Positions 9,924-17,374 of a stretch of 64,000 nt of DNA are shown here, in pieces (the stretch's first letter is position 1; every line of letters begins with the position of its first letter). The notes beneath the pieces are model-generated. The model did no database searches. It saw only the letters and a list, made by a program, of their open reading frames with translations, and was not told the DNA's origin. The position numbers were made by a program, and so were the translations under genes. Source of the stretch: Tsuneonella sp. CC-YZS046 (GTDB taxonomy: Bacteria > Pseudomonadota > Alphaproteobacteria > Sphingomonadales > Sphingomonadaceae); the NCBI RefSeq assembly GCF_035581365.1, contig NZ_CP141590.1:2662001-2726000 (forward strand), given 5' to 3'.

Positions 9924-10525
9924 GCCATCCCTTCATCCTGGGCCTCACCGGGTCGATCGGCATGGGCAAGTCCACCGTCGCCCTGATGTTCGCCGAGCTG
10001 GGCGTGCCGGTGTTCGATGCGGATGCGGCCGTCCATCGCCTGCAAGGGCCGGGAGGGCGCCTGCTGCCCGCGATCGAGGCGGCGTTTCCTGGCACCACCG
10101 GGCCGGACGGAGTGAACCGCCCCGCCCTCGGCGTGCGGGTGTTCGGGGACAAGGATGCGCTCGCGCGGCTCGAGTCGATCGTGCATCCGGCGGTCGAGAC
10201 GCTGCGCAAGGAATTCCTGCTGGAACATGCCGGGCAGGACATCGTGGTGTTCGATATTCCCCTGCTGTTCGAAAAGGGCGGCTGGGAACGGGTCGACGCG
10301 ATCGCCGTGGTTTCCGCCTCATCCGAGATCCAGCGCCGCCGCGTGCTGGCCCGGCCGGGCATGACACCTGAAAAATTTGCCGAAATACTGGAAATCCAGA
10401 CACCCGATGCCGAAAAGCGGGCGCGGGCCGATTACGTGATAGATACCGGGCAATCCCTGGAAGAAACCAGGGCGGATGTGGTCCGGCTGCTGGAGGACGT
10501 CCGCAAGCGGTTGGCGAGCGCGTAA
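9920..10525 (+). CDS. coaE: Dephospho-CoA kinase
   Basis: Final step of coenzyme A synthesis, 201 residues. P-loop GLTGSIGMGKSTV sits at about 8-20, FDADAAVH at about 32-39, and VFDIPLLFE is the conserved mid-protein motif. It overlaps aroE by four bases. The maf-aroE-coaE-dnaQ order is common in alphaproteobacteria. Confidence 0.96.
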   Translation: MSHPFILGLTGSIGMGKSTVALMFAELGVPVFDADAAVHRLQGPGGRLLPAIEAAFPGTTGPDGVNRPALGVRVFGDKDALARLESIVHPAVETLRKEFLLEHAGQDIVVFDIPLLFEKGGWERVDAIAVVSASSEIQRRRVLARPGMTPEKFAEILEIQTPDAEKRARADYVIDTGQSLEETRADVVRLLEDVRKRLASA

Positions 10526-10590
10526 AGCGCATCTCTCAAGGTCGTATTTCACTTGCCACGCCGCCGTGCCGGACCAATATAGGTCAAACG

Positions 10591-11274
10591 ATGCGAGAGA
10601 TCATCTTCGACACCGAAACGACCGGCCTCGATCCCGCCAAGGGTGACAGGATGGTGGAGATAGGGTGCATTGAAATGGTCAACCGTGTGGCGACGGGCCG
10701 AACCTTCCACGCCTATTTCAATCCCGATATTCCGATGCCGGCGGAAGCCGAGGCGGTGCACGGGCTTTCCGACAGCTTCCTGGCCGACAAGCCGCGTTTT
10801 CACGAGAAGGCGGGCGAGCTGCTCGAATTTCTGGGCGAGGCGCCGCTGGTGGCGCACAATGCCGGATTCGATTTCACCTTCCTCAATGCCGAGTTGCGCA
10901 TTTGCGGGTTGGAGCCGGTCTGCGGAAGCAGGATGGTGGACACCATAGCCATCGCCAAGGTCCGCCACCCCGGTGCAAAGCTCTCTCTGGATGCGTTGTG
11001 CACCCGCTATGGTATCGATCGGAGCCACCGCACCAGGCATGGCGCGCTGCTCGACGCCGAATTGCTGGCGCAGCTTTATGTGGAGCTGAACGGCGGCCGG
11101 CAGATCGGGCTGGAACTGGCGGCGGTTCAGGAAACCACGATTGTGGCCGCGGCGGCCGCCGTTCACCGCGAAAGGGTGTTCCGGCCGGCGCGTCCCCATG
11201 CGGCGGATGCGGAGGAGCTGGCGCGCCATGCCGCCTTCGTCGAAAGTTTGAAGTCCCCGCTCTGGACGGGTTGA
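10591..11274 (+). CDS. dnaQ: DNA polymerase III epsilon subunit
   Basis: 3'-5' proofreading exonuclease of the replicase, 227 residues. Exo I motif FDTETTGLDP (Asp7, Glu9), Exo II around LVAHNAGFDFTFLN, and Exo III with HGALLDAELLAQLY supply the DEDDh residues. The C-terminal tail is the region that would contact the polymerase. A 65-bp gap after coaE leaves room for its own promoter. Confidence 0.96.
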   Translation: MREIIFDTETTGLDPAKGDRMVEIGCIEMVNRVATGRTFHAYFNPDIPMPAEAEAVHGLSDSFLADKPRFHEKAGELLEFLGEAPLVAHNAGFDFTFLNAELRICGLEPVCGSRMVDTIAIAKVRHPGAKLSLDALCTRYGIDRSHRTRHGALLDAELLAQLYVELNGGRQIGLELAAVQETTIVAAAAAVHRERVFRPARPHAADAEELARHAAFVESLKSPLWTG

Positions 11275-11311
11275 TTCCGTCCCGGGCCAAAAAGCAGGAG
11301 ATTGCATCAAA

Positions 11312-11872
11312 ATGGATATCCGTGTGTCCGGCCATCAGATGGATACTGGCGCCGCTCTGCAGGAGCATGCCTCGGAACGGCTGAATGCGATCATCGGAAA
11401 ATATTTCAGCCAGGCGCTTTCCTCGAATATCACTTTCGGCAAGGCGCCGGCCCATGCATTCAGCTGCGACATCGTCACGCATGTCATGCAGGGCCTGATC
11501 CTCAAGGGGCACGCCGTTGCGCACGATGCCCATGCGGCGCTCGATCAGGCGGCCGAGAAGATCGAAAAGCAGTTGCGGCGCTACAAGCGGCGCCTCAAGG
11601 GCCGGCATGAACAGACCGCTTACGCCTTGCGGGAGGAAGACGCGGCATATCGCATCTTCGCCGACGAGCCGGAAGCCGAGGAAGCCGCCGATGCCCCGCC
11701 GATCATTGCCGAAACCCGGGTGGATATTCCCGAAGCGAGCGTTTCGGATGCGGTGATGATGATGGATTTGCGCAATACCAATGCGCTGTTCTTCAAAAAT
11801 GCTGGAACCGGGCGCCATAATATGGTCTACCGCCGCAACGATGGGTCGATCGGCTGGGTCGAGCCTTCCTGA
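11312..11872 (+). CDS. hpf: Long-form ribosome hibernation promoting factor
   Basis: Binds the 30S subunit and promotes 100S ribosome dimers in starvation. 186 residues: N-terminal Sigma-54-modulation/HPF domain (about 1-100) and a C-terminal dimerisation domain (about 130-186) ending MVYRRNDGSIGWVEP, which marks the long form. ATG at 11312 has CAGGAG upstream. It lies just upstream of ptsN, the neighbourhood often seen with rpoN; no rpoN is present here. Confidence 0.93.
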   Translation: MDIRVSGHQMDTGAALQEHASERLNAIIGKYFSQALSSNITFGKAPAHAFSCDIVTHVMQGLILKGHAVAHDAHAALDQAAEKIEKQLRRYKRRLKGRHEQTAYALREEDAAYRIFADEPEAEEAADAPPIIAETRVDIPEASVSDAVMMMDLRNTNALFFKNAGTGRHNMVYRRNDGSIGWVEPS

Positions 11873-11880
11873 GGCCTTCC

Positions 11881-11909
11881 GCGATCATTCGCGTAACGGG
11901 CTTGATCGC
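11881..11909 (+). terminator. Weak hairpin after hpf
   Basis: GCGATCA (11881-11887) pairs perfectly with TGATCGC (11903-11909) around a 15-base loop; TGCCTTTTGG follows. The long loop and short T run make this a weak candidate. Confidence 0.35.
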
Positions 11910-11999
11910 TGCCTTTTGGCATGGGCGGCGGCAATTTACTCCTTTGCACGTAATGATCTTCCGGCTTGCCCTGGTCGGAGCTTTCAACCCGGTAGGACA

Positions 12000-12461
12000 A
12001 TGGATTTCATCTATTCGCTTCATCCCAAGGCGGTCGCAGTCATTCATGCGGACAGCAAGCAGGCGATTCTCGAGCAACTTTCGAGCCGTTTCGCGCAGGT
12101 CTATGAGCTAGATCAGGCCGATGTGCTCGAGCGGATAGAGGAACGCGAGAAGCTCGGCAGCACGGGTTTCGGGCGCGGGGTCGCCATCCCGCATGCGCGG
12201 GTTCCGGGCCTCGCCCGGCCCGTTGCCGCGTTTCTCCGCCTGGATCACCCGGTCGAGTTCGATTCCGCCGATGGAATGCCGGTTGAAATGGTGTTCGGCC
12301 TGCTGTCTCCGGAAAACGCGGGCGCAGTCCACCTGCAGGCGCTGGCCGCCGTTTCCCGCCTGTTCCGTAACGAATCCGTCCGGGATGTGCTAATCCATGC
12401 CAATGACGCAGAAGCCATTTACGCGCTGTTGAACAATGTCACAGATCGCGACGCCGCATGA
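12000..12461 (+). CDS. ptsN: PTS IIA-like nitrogen regulatory protein PtsN
   Basis: EIIA-Ntr phosphocarrier of the nitrogen PTS, 153 residues. The phosphorylated His is His65 in GRGVAIPHARVPG. ATG at 12000 follows GGTAGGACA. The 3' end overlaps the next gene by 26 bp, an unusually long overlap. In alphaproteobacteria this protein signals nitrogen and carbon state to K+ transport and (p)ppGpp enzymes. Confidence 0.92.
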   Translation: MDFIYSLHPKAVAVIHADSKQAILEQLSSRFAQVYELDQADVLERIEEREKLGSTGFGRGVAIPHARVPGLARPVAAFLRLDHPVEFDSADGMPVEMVFGLLSPENAGAVHLQALAAVSRLFRNESVRDVLIHANDAEAIYALLNNVTDRDAA

Positions 12462-12918
12462 TCGCGCGGTGGAGGGCGCGTCCCTCCACTGGCGGGCGCT
12501 GGAAAATCTCTATGCCTCCGCTCCGATAAACCATCTGTTCGATTCCCGGCTGGAGATCCTTGGCGAAGGGTCGGCCCGCATTCGCTTCATGGTCGACGAG
12601 CGCCATTTCCATGCTGCCGGGGCCGCGCATGGCACCATCTATTTCAAGATGCTGGACGATGCGGCCTTCTATGCGGCCAACACCATGGTGACGGACCGCT
12701 TTCTGCTGACGACCAGCTTCAATCTCCATTTTTCCCGGCCGATCAAGCAAGGCCCGCTCGTGGCCGAAGGGCGCTGGATCAGCGGTCGCCGGCGGGTGCT
12801 GGTGGCGGAAGGGCGCCTGCTCGATCAGGAAGGGGAGGAGATCGGCCGCGGCACCGGCACTTTCATGCGCTCGCGCATCGCCTTGTCGGGCCTGCCCGGA
12901 TACAGCACGCCCGGATAA
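12436..12918 (+). CDS. PaaI-type hotdog-fold thioesterase
   Basis: 160 residues with a single hotdog domain. The core helix region HAAGAAHGTIYFKMLDDAAFYAA resembles the PaaI/YdgQ catalytic stretch, where HG(x)nD residues act on acyl-CoA. FNLHFSRP and GEEIGRGTGTFM are typical later strands. Its start lies inside the end of ptsN, and its stop overlaps the next start by one base (TAATG). The acyl substrate is unknown. Confidence 0.85.
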   Translation: MSQIATPHDRAVEGASLHWRALENLYASAPINHLFDSRLEILGEGSARIRFMVDERHFHAAGAAHGTIYFKMLDDAAFYAANTMVTDRFLLTTSFNLHFSRPIKQGPLVAEGRWISGRRRVLVAEGRLLDQEGEEIGRGTGTFMRSRIALSGLPGYSTPG

Positions 12919-13247
12919 TGCGTGTGGCGGGCCGGCTTCCCACTCATATCGAGATTAGCGGCCTGATCCGGGCGGTCGAGAATGCCGGCGGGTTCGCGAC
13001 CGTGCTGGCAAAGGGGGAGCGGGATTCCGGAACGATACTCGTCGTTTGCCACGAGAATGACCGTGGTTCCCGGGCGTTCGAGCGGATGCCGCATCCGGAC
13101 GGCACACGGCCCTGGTCCCTGGTAAAATCAGAAGATATTGAAAATAAAGAAAATTTTCAGGATTATCTGCAAAGGCGGCGGCGTCAGGACAGCGACCTGT
13201 GGATTTTGGAGTTGGATATCGCTGATGGGGAACGGTTCATCCGATAA
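12918..13247 (+). CDS. DUF1491 family protein
   Basis: 109-residue protein with features of DUF1491: RLPTHIEISGLIRAVENAGG at the start, VLAKGERDSG in the middle and a C-terminal DSDLWILELDIADGERFI. No enzyme motif is visible. It follows the thioesterase with a one-base overlap, so both are probably made from one message with ptsN. After it, 212 bp precede the cell-wall hydrolase and hold no convincing gene. Confidence 0.8.
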   Translation: MRVAGRLPTHIEISGLIRAVENAGGFATVLAKGERDSGTILVVCHENDRGSRAFERMPHPDGTRPWSLVKSEDIENKENFQDYLQRRRRQDSDLWILELDIADGERFIR

Positions 13248-13459
13248 ACATCTTAACGTTATTGACTCTGCTGCACTGCGGAATAAAGGCCGCCCACTAC
13301 TTCCGCGCAGGCGGCGGCGGCGGCATTTCGGCCGGCGCGGCTAGCACGCAGACGGGGGGCGGCCGGCAGGCTGTTGGAAAATCCATACCAAGGCACGCGA
13401 GGGCATGCCGGATTTCCAGCCTGTGTCGGGCACGTTCACCGCCTTGAACGACGGACCGG

Positions 13460-14131
13460 ATGAGCCGTAAGACCAACCAGGCCAGTGCTATTGCCGTGGC
13501 CGCTACATTTGTTGCTACTCTTTTGAGCACCGAAGGTTCCGGTGCTTTCGCACAGGAAACGATCCAGACCCTGATCGACCAGTCGCTGGAGACTCAGGCA
13601 GCGACTCTCGATGAGGAGGCCGTTTCCCAATCCCCGGCGGAAACCATCAGGATGGAAGCGCGCGCCGTGGTGCAGCCGCTCCCGGCCGACGAAAAGGCGG
13701 AGCCGCCGCTCTCCGAAGCCGGTTCCCTGGCCGAACTCGTTTCCGGGACCCCCACGGATGGCGAAATGTCCAAGGACATGCGCTGCCTGGCGGGCGCCAT
13801 CTATTTCGAATCGAAGGGCGAACCGCTGGCAGGTCAGCTCGCTGTGGGCCGCGTGATCGTGAATCGCGCCAAATCCGGGCGTTTTCCGGCCACCTATTGC
13901 GGCGTGGTCTATCAGCCTTCGCAATTCTCCTTCGTCCGTGGCGGGCAGATGCCGGCCATCAAGACCGGCTCGATCGCCTGGCGCGAAGCGCGCGCCATCG
14001 CCCAGATCGCGCATGACGGCAGCTGGGAAAGCCCCGCCAAGGGCGCGCTGTTCTTCCATGCGCGGCATGTGTCGCCGGGCTGGCGCCTGACGCGCGTGGC
14101 CCAGGTCGAAAACCACGTATTCTATCGCTGA
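13460..14131 (+). CDS. Cell wall hydrolase (SleB/CwlJ-type)
   Basis: 223 residues. An N-terminal hydrophobic segment (about 8-30) ending AFAQ is a likely Sec signal peptide. A low-complexity linker follows, then the Hydrolase_2 domain from about residue 108, starting MRCLAGAIYFESKGEP with the probable catalytic Glu, then GRVIVNRAKS and QFSFVRGG. The domain cleaves peptidoglycan in spore germination enzymes; here, in a Gram-negative, wall remodelling is the likely role (inference). Confidence 0.87.
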   Translation: MSRKTNQASAIAVAATFVATLLSTEGSGAFAQETIQTLIDQSLETQAATLDEEAVSQSPAETIRMEARAVVQPLPADEKAEPPLSEAGSLAELVSGTPTDGEMSKDMRCLAGAIYFESKGEPLAGQLAVGRVIVNRAKSGRFPATYCGVVYQPSQFSFVRGGQMPAIKTGSIAWREARAIAQIAHDGSWESPAKGALFFHARHVSPGWRLTRVAQVENHVFYR

Positions 14132-14140
14132 GATCGACGG

Positions 14141-14170
14141 GCGGGTCGCGGGCAATGGTCCGCAACCCGC
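14141..14170. terminator. Hairpin between convergent genes
   Basis: GCGGGT (14141-14146) pairs with ACCCGC (14165-14170), and after one mismatch GCGG pairs with CCGC. It lies 10 bp after the hydrolase stop and 22 bp from the xthA stop, so it could serve both strands. No T tract. Confidence 0.45.
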
Positions 14171-14191
14171 CTGCCATCGCGGGCAGCGCAA

Positions 14192-14965
14192 TCAATTGCG
14201 CAAGGTGACCCACACCGGCGCGTGGTCGCTGGCCTTTTCCCGGCCCCGGTAGCTCTTGTCGACTCCCGCGGCGGTGAGCCGGTCAGCGCATTCCGGCGAA
14301 AGCAGCGCGTGGTCGATCCGGAAGCCATGGTCATGCTGCCAGGCGCCCGCCTGGTAATCCCAGAAGGTCCAGGCCCCGCCCATCGGATAGAATGTGTCGA
14401 TGGCGTCGGTCCATCCATCGTTGAGCAATTGCGCATAGGCATCGCGGGCTTCGGGCTGCATCAGCGCATCGCTGGCCATGGCGGGCGGTGACCAGACATC
14501 CTTGTCCTGCGGGATCACGTTGAAGTCGCCGGTCACGATGGCCGGGATTTCTTCCGCCCAGATTTCCCGCATCCGCGCCCGCAGGCGGTTCATCCACCTG
14601 AGCTTGTATTCGAATTTCGGCCCCGGCTGCGGATTGCCGTTCGGCAGGTAGATGCATACGATCCGCACGCCTTTGACATCTGCTTCGAGATAGCGGGAAT
14701 GGTCGTCCTCCGGCTCGCCCGGCAGGCCGCGCAGCACTTCCGCCGGGGTTTCCCCATCGGCCAGGATGGCCACGCCGTTGAAGCCCTTCTGCCCATGCCA
14801 GATCGCGCGATAGCCGATCCTTTCGAGGTCGGCGGCGGGGAAACTGTCATCCTGGCATTTGATTTCCTGCAGGCAGGCGATGGCCGGGCGGGTTTCCTCC
14901 AGCCATTCCAACAGGCGCGGCAGGCGGGCGCGGATACCGTTGATGTTGAAACTGGCGACCTTCAT
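14192..14965 (-). CDS. xthA: Exodeoxyribonuclease III
   Basis: Apurinic/apyrimidinic endonuclease and 3'-5' exonuclease of the exonuclease III family, 257 residues. FNINGIRARL at 6-15, LQEIKCQ with the metal-binding Glu, YLPNGNP, GDFNVIPQDKD, and the C-terminal KASDHAPVW with the catalytic His are all present. ATG at 14965; the gene is convergent with the cell-wall hydrolase. Confidence 0.96.
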   Translation of the reverse strand: MKVASFNINGIRARLPRLLEWLEETRPAIACLQEIKCQDDSFPAADLERIGYRAIWHGQKGFNGVAILADGETPAEVLRGLPGEPEDDHSRYLEADVKGVRIVCIYLPNGNPQPGPKFEYKLRWMNRLRARMREIWAEEIPAIVTGDFNVIPQDKDVWSPPAMASDALMQPEARDAYAQLLNDGWTDAIDTFYPMGGAWTFWDYQAGAWQHDHGFRIDHALLSPECADRLTAAGVDKSYRGREKASDHAPVWVTLRN

Positions 14966-15022
14966 GCGTGCTCTTGCCCTGCTCCCATCGAAACAGCCGC
15001 AAGCTCAGGCTGGAACGAATGC

Positions 15023-15355
15023 TCAGATTGCAAAGCTGGACCCGCATCCGCAGCCAGCGGCGGCATTGGGATTGGTCACCTGGAAAGAGGTGCCGCCAAG
15101 GGATTCGACGAAATCGACCATGCTGCCGGCCACCAGTTCCAGGCTCATCGGATCGATCACCAGCTTGACCCCGTCCGTTTCGCTGATGGAATCGTCGCCT
15201 TCCACCGCTTCGGCCAGGCCGAACCGGTACTGAAAGCCGGAGCAGCCCCCGCCTTCCACCGAAAGGCGCAGCATCGCGGGCTTTGCCTGCTTCGCCGCGA
15301 TGGCGGCGACGCGCGCCGCGGCGGCAGGGGTGAGAGTGACTGGGGATAGAGACAT
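15023..15355 (-). CDS. erpA: Iron-sulfur cluster insertion protein ErpA-type (A-type carrier)
   Basis: 110-residue A-type Fe-S carrier with the three conserved cysteines: Cys38 in GGGCSGFQY and Cys102/Cys104 in AGCGCGSSF. It passes clusters to apo-enzymes. The ATG at 15355 gives the family's usual N-terminus (MSLSPVTLT); ten more residues are possible upstream. A second A-type protein lies at the end of the SUF operon (39318), so the two may divide the work. Confidence 0.92.
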   Translation of the reverse strand: MSLSPVTLTPAAAARVAAIAAKQAKPAMLRLSVEGGGCSGFQYRFGLAEAVEGDDSISETDGVKLVIDPMSLELVAGSMVDFVESLGGTSFQVTNPNAAAGCGCGSSFAI

Positions 15356-15427
15356 GGGATGGATGTAGGACGCGCATCCGCTCACCGCAAGCCATGCTGC
15401 TTGCGCAAGGCTGCCGCTGGCGGACCC

Positions 15428-15862
15428 TCAGGCGGTCTGGATATAGTTCCGCATGGCCTGGGCTTCCGCTTCGGCCAGTTCCACCCTTTGCTTGACGAGA
15501 TCGCCGATCGACACCAGGCCGACCATGCCGCCATTGCGCACCACCGGCAGATGGCGAATACGGCGGCGAGTCATCAGGCTCAGGGCTTCCAGCACGTTCG
15601 TTTCCGGGTCGATGGTGACGGCCGGGGCCGTCATCACTTCTCCCACGGTCCGGTCCAGCGCGGCGGCGCCTTCGCTGGCGATGCAGTAAAGCAGGTCGCG
15701 TTCCGAAAAGACGCCGACGACCCTGGTCGCCTCCATCACCGGCAAGGCGCCGATGCGGCGTTCGGCAAGCAGGCCGGCGGCCTTGGCCACTCCTGTATTG
15801 ACACCGCAAGTGTGAACCTCGCCGCCACGCTGCTCGATCAAATGCGAGACTTTCACGCTCAT
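15428..15862 (-). CDS. CBS domain pair protein
   Basis: 144 residues formed almost entirely by two CBS motifs (about 10-60 and 75-125), with RRIGALPVME...VGVFSERDLL and RRIRHLPVVRNGGMVGLVSIGDLVK. Such stand-alone pairs bind adenine nucleotides or SAM and act as energy sensors. No partner enzyme is adjacent, so the target is unknown. ATG at 15862. Confidence 0.92.
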   Translation of the reverse strand: MSVKVSHLIEQRGGEVHTCGVNTGVAKAAGLLAERRIGALPVMEATRVVGVFSERDLLYCIASEGAAALDRTVGEVMTAPAVTIDPETNVLEALSLMTRRRIRHLPVVRNGGMVGLVSIGDLVKQRVELAEAEAQAMRNYIQTA

Positions 15863-15965
15863 TCTCCCATCTTATGATGACAGATAATGCCATGAAGCTG
15901 TCAGATTGGCCAGCAAGGCGAATTGGGTTTGCATCAGGGGCGGAAGGGGTGCAGACCACCTTCCG

Positions 15966-16268
15966 ATGATACCGCGCTCTCCCCTCGACGATCCCGGCAA
16001 TGCCGCTTACGCCTGGGCGCGCTACAAGCGGCTGATGCGTTTCATGCTGGGCGTAACCGTGGCGGTGATTATCGTCGCGATGGCCTTGCTCTATCGCAAC
16101 AATGGCTTTGTCTCGATCCACTTCTACATCGCGACCGCGCTGGGCATCGGCTTTGCGATGCTGCTGATGTCGGCGCTGATGGGGCTGGTGTTCCTTTCCA
16201 GCGGAACCGGCCATGACGATGCGATCATCGATCCGCTTGAAGACGAGCAGGACGACAAGAAGGATTGA
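15966..16268 (+). CDS. Small membrane protein, two transmembrane segments
   Basis: 100 residues with helices at about 28-46 and 55-80 and a charged C-terminal tail (DPLEDEQDDKKD). The ATG at 15966 gives the sensible N-terminus; the frame is open 60 bp further up. I recognise the shape of a conserved sphingomonad hypothetical but no function. It is convergent with the 2Fe-2S gene. Confidence 0.75.
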   Translation: MIPRSPLDDPGNAAYAWARYKRLMRFMLGVTVAVIIVAMALLYRNNGFVSIHFYIATALGIGFAMLLMSALMGLVFLSSGTGHDDAIIDPLEDEQDDKKD

Positions 16269-16310
16269 GCCGAAACGGCCCGGTTCGCCGGAGCGCTTTA
16301 GGTCCTCACC

Positions 16311-16700
16311 CTAGTCGGACGGGCGCAGCCGGTATTCCTCCACCGGCGATCCACCGATCAGATGTTCCTGGATGATGCGCTCGAGCACATCGGGCGTGCA
16401 GCTGTGATACCAGACGCCGTCCGGCCAGACGACGGCAATCGGCCCGGCCTCGCAAATACGCAGGCAATCGGCCTTGGTGCGCGCCACGCCGCCCTTGTCG
16501 GCCAGCCGCAACTGGCTGAGCCGCTTCTTGAGATATTTCCAGGCCTCGGCGCCTTCCTTGCGGGAACAGCATTTTCCCTTCTCGGATTCCGCGCAGAGGA
16601 AGATGTGCCGCGAGATCGCCTCGCCCCCGATATGCCTGAGGGCCTTGCGGGCCTGCCTGATGTCTGGCGTTTCGCGCTCGGGCGCCGCTTCATCCGTCAT
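16311..16700 (-). CDS. (2Fe-2S) ferredoxin-like protein
   Basis: 129 residues resembling thioredoxin-like 2Fe-2S ferredoxins. Cysteine pattern: [12 protein letters not shown] at about 35-45, then [20 protein letters not shown], which matches the NuoE-like fold used by NAD-linked and stand-alone ferredoxins. It probably carries electrons in the cytosol; the partner is unknown. ATG at 16700. Confidence 0.85.
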   Translation of the reverse strand: MTDEAAPERETPDIRQARKALRHIGGEAISRHIFLCAESEKGKCCSRKEGAEAWKYLKKRLSQLRLADKGGVARTKADCLRICEAGPIAVVWPDGVWYHSCTPDVLERIIQEHLIGGSPVEEYRLRPSD

Positions 16701-16709
16701 CAGTGCTGT

Positions 16710-16809
16710 CTAGGGTGATTTCGAAGCCAGTGGAATCATTTGCCGCCCGGAAATCACGGAAAACAGGTAAATTCCAAGCTCGTTCCGGTTGAACCGGAAC
16801 TGGAATGAG
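16710..16809. repeat. Interspersed structured repeat, copy A
   Basis: This ~100-bp intergenic block closely matches 44652-44756. Shared segments are GTGATTTCGAAGC, AGTGGAATCA, CGGAAATCACGGAAAACAGG, AAATTCCA and CTCGTTCCGGTT. GTGATTTC and GAAATCAC can pair, as can the CTCGTTCC...GGAATGAG ends, but copy A is less symmetrical than copy B. It lies between the 2Fe-2S gene start and the PopZ-like gene end. Confidence 0.8.
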
Positions 16810-16846
16810 GCCGGCCCGGCCGCGCCTTGCCTGAAACCGGGGCGTT

Positions 16847-17317
16847 TCAGGCCCGCTTTCCGGCGATCCGCGCGATTTCGGCCGCAACCATCTTCTCGAC
16901 CATGCCCGGCAGGTTGCGCTCCAGCCAATCCGCCAGCATCGGGCGGAGCATGTCGCGCACCAGCCCTTCCAGCGAGGTTTCGCCGGAACGGACGATCTGC
17001 GGGCGGGCGCTCGGCTCCGAAAGCATGGCCAGCGCGGCGAGCGATTCGCGCATCGAGCTGCCGACAGCCTCGTTCACCAGCGGCGATTCGGTCACGCCCG
17101 GCTGCTCGAACGGTTCGTCCTCGATCATCTCGGCTTCTTCGCCCAGGTCCAGAATCTCGTCCAGATCCTCTCCCGACTGCTCGATCACTTCCGGCTGAAT
17201 CCCGGCCTGCTCCCGCTGGCGGCGCTGCTCGACCGCGCTTTCGCGGTTGTCGCGCGCGATAACCTTCTTGATCGATTCGAGGATCTCCTCGACCGACGGT
17301 TCACCTTCCTGACGCAT
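16847..17317 (-). CDS. popZ: PopZ-family protein (DUF2497)
   Basis: 156 residues from the ATG at 17317. An N-terminal amphipathic motif (EPSVEEILESIKKVIARDN) is followed by an acidic, Pro/Glu-rich linker (about 30-100). A conserved C-terminal helical part is rich in MLRPMLADWLERNLPGMVEKMV. This is the layout of PopZ, which self-assembles at the cell pole and tethers ParB-parS in Caulobacter. It lies within 10 kb of the probable origin and 15 kb of parS. A polar role is inferred from the family. Confidence 0.8.
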   Translation of the reverse strand: MRQEGEPSVEEILESIKKVIARDNRESAVEQRRQREQAGIQPEVIEQSGEDLDEILDLGEEAEMIEDEPFEQPGVTESPLVNEAVGSSMRESLAALAMLSEPSARPQIVRSGETSLEGLVRDMLRPMLADWLERNLPGMVEKMVAAEIARIAGKRA

Positions 17318-17374
17318 GAGCTGCGTGCCCCATCTTGCTTTGCCCCGTGCGGGCCATATCACAATAGAACGGAA

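Noticed and set aside
11890-11999. Sigma-54 promoter before ptsN (TGGCATGGGCGGCGGCA)
   Set aside because: The GG-N10-GC spacing is not met, so it does not fit the -24/-12 consensus.
13248-13459. A promoter (TTGACT at 13262) or small gene in the gap before the cell-wall hydrolase
   Set aside because: The nearest -10-like hexamer is only 13 bp away, and short frames there have no ribosome site or conserved look.
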